Origin: an uncultured Acidimicrobiia bacterium
GTDB taxonomy: Bacteria > Actinomycetota > Acidimicrobiia > Spongiisociales > UBA5794
Assembly: GCA_913031525.1 (NCBI GenBank)
Contig: CAJWGC010000092.1
Coordinates: 1-5,177 of the forward strand
Reading direction: 5' to 3'
Length of the DNA: 5,177 nt
Position numbers and translations under genes: made by a program. Shown here one piece after another: positions 4,776 through 5,177 of the stretch (position 1 is the first letter of the stretch; each line of letters starts with the position of its first letter). The notes beneath the pieces were generated by a model. It was not told the origin of the DNA, ran no database searches, and worked only from the letters and a program-made list of their open reading frames with translations.

Positions 4776-5108
4776 GTTTGTGTTTTATTCTCAGTACTAG
4801 CTTGGTCGGGAAAATCTGAATGGCTTTTTGCTATAGCAGTAATTTTTGATGATATGGCAGCTGCATTTGCTACGGTTGCTTTTGTTGCATTTATTTCAAT
4901 GCTCGTAGACAGAACGTATACTGCAACTCAATACGCATTACTTGCATCAATTGGAACTGCGGGCAGAACTACATTAGCAGCTTCTTCTGGAGCTATGGTC
5001 GATTGGTTGAATGGAGATTGGGGTATATTTTTTGTTATTACAGCTATAATGGTAATACCTTCTTTAATTTGTCTGTGGTTTATTCGAAACAAACTTAAAT
5101 TACAGTGA
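4776..5108 (+). CDS. ampG: AmpG-like MFS permease, C-terminal fragment lacking its 5' part
   Basis: AmpG permeases import anhydromuropeptides for cell-wall recycling through the inner membrane. Only the last ~110 residues are present. The frame is open from 4752 with no start codon before the ATG at 4854, yet family-like sequence is already visible upstream (LAWSGKSEWLFAIAVIFDDM, 4797-4856), so that ATG is not a true start. Key family motifs follow: ATVAFVAFISMLVDRTYTA and TQYALLASIGTAGRTTLA, then ASSGAMVDW. A final membrane helix (WGIFFVITAIMVIPSLICLW) and a basic tail complete it. Codon use is AT-rich, unlike every gene to the left, and resembles small-genome marine Alphaproteobacteria. The missing front (about three quarters of a usual AmpG) points to a truncated insertion or an assembly join. 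Confidence 0.75.
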   Translation, partial: VCVLFSVLAWSGKSEWLFAIAVIFDDMAAAFATVAFVAFISMLVDRTYTATQYALLASIGTAGRTTLAASSGAMVDWLNGDWGIFFVITAIMVIPSLICLWFIRNKLKLQ

Positions 5109-5177
5109 GAATCAATTTATCTTTTATAAACGTATATAAAAAAAAAAATTTAAAATCTAAAGATGTTACCCAACTTT
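5109..5177. other. AT-rich tail of the window, no gene supported
   Basis: These 69 bases contain an A11 run (5138-5148) and a weak AT-only dyad, TTTTATA (5122-5128) with TATAAAA (5135-5141). On the minus strand the frame from 5176 reads a few codons to TAA at 5152-5150, which could be the end of a convergent gene, but it is too short to support. Confidence 0.4.

Noticed and set aside
5122..5148. AT-only dyad next to an A11 run as an intrinsic terminator
   Set aside because: For the plus strand the run is A, not T; for the minus strand the U-tract would come before the stem. The stem has no G-C pairs.

Overview
The first ~4.77 kb looks like chromosomal sequence from an actinobacterium, most plausibly a moderate-GC, Acidimicrobiia-like marine or environmental lineage. 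The evidence is a predicted mycothiol-associated DinB/maleylpyruvate-isomerase-like protein (TIGR03084-type), a type II 3-dehydroquinate dehydratase (AroQ), GTG/TTG starts, and several genes without a Shine-Dalgarno sequence, one of which (at 3007) looks leaderless. The last ~0.4 kb is markedly AT-rich. It encodes the C-terminal part of an AmpG-like MFS permease in the style of small-genome marine Alphaproteobacteria. I read this end as a foreign junction: an assembly chimera or, less likely, a recent insertion.

Layout, left to right. (1) Minus strand, 1-1025: a lipoate/biotin-ligase-family protein followed 21 nt later by the start of aroQ, which runs off the left edge. (2) Plus strand, 1115-1801: an unrecognised secreted lipoprotein, divergent from the ligase; the short shared spacer carries a 9-bp inverted repeat. 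(3) 1802-2035: a non-coding spacer with several small dyads and a 10-bp direct repeat. (4) Plus strand, 2036-2566: a flavin-reductase-like FMN-binding protein. (5) 2567-3006: a spacer containing a possible 30-codon ORF and a cluster of four CGTAAGA heptamers, one inverted so that it forms a 10-bp hairpin. (6) Plus strand, 3007-3615: a ~200-aa protein with residues matching a PD-(D/E)XK nuclease core and a promoter placed for a leaderless mRNA, followed by a 40-codon ORF with a good Shine-Dalgarno. (7) Minus strand, 3774-4761: a two-gene unit of a 70-aa hypothetical protein and the TIGR03084-type protein, convergent with the preceding genes and separated from them by a small dyad. (8) Plus strand, ~4776-5108: the AmpG fragment, then AT-rich sequence to the end.

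The genes are mostly housekeeping or accessory metabolism and do not form one obvious pathway. lipoate ligase-aroQ and the 70-aa/TIGR03084 pair are the likely operons. I see no rRNA, tRNA, CRISPR array, transposase or complete mobile element. The least explained parts are the CGTAAGA cluster with the nuclease-like gene, the two very short ORFs, and the compositional junction near 4.77-4.81 kb. No established 'system' can be claimed from sequence alone.
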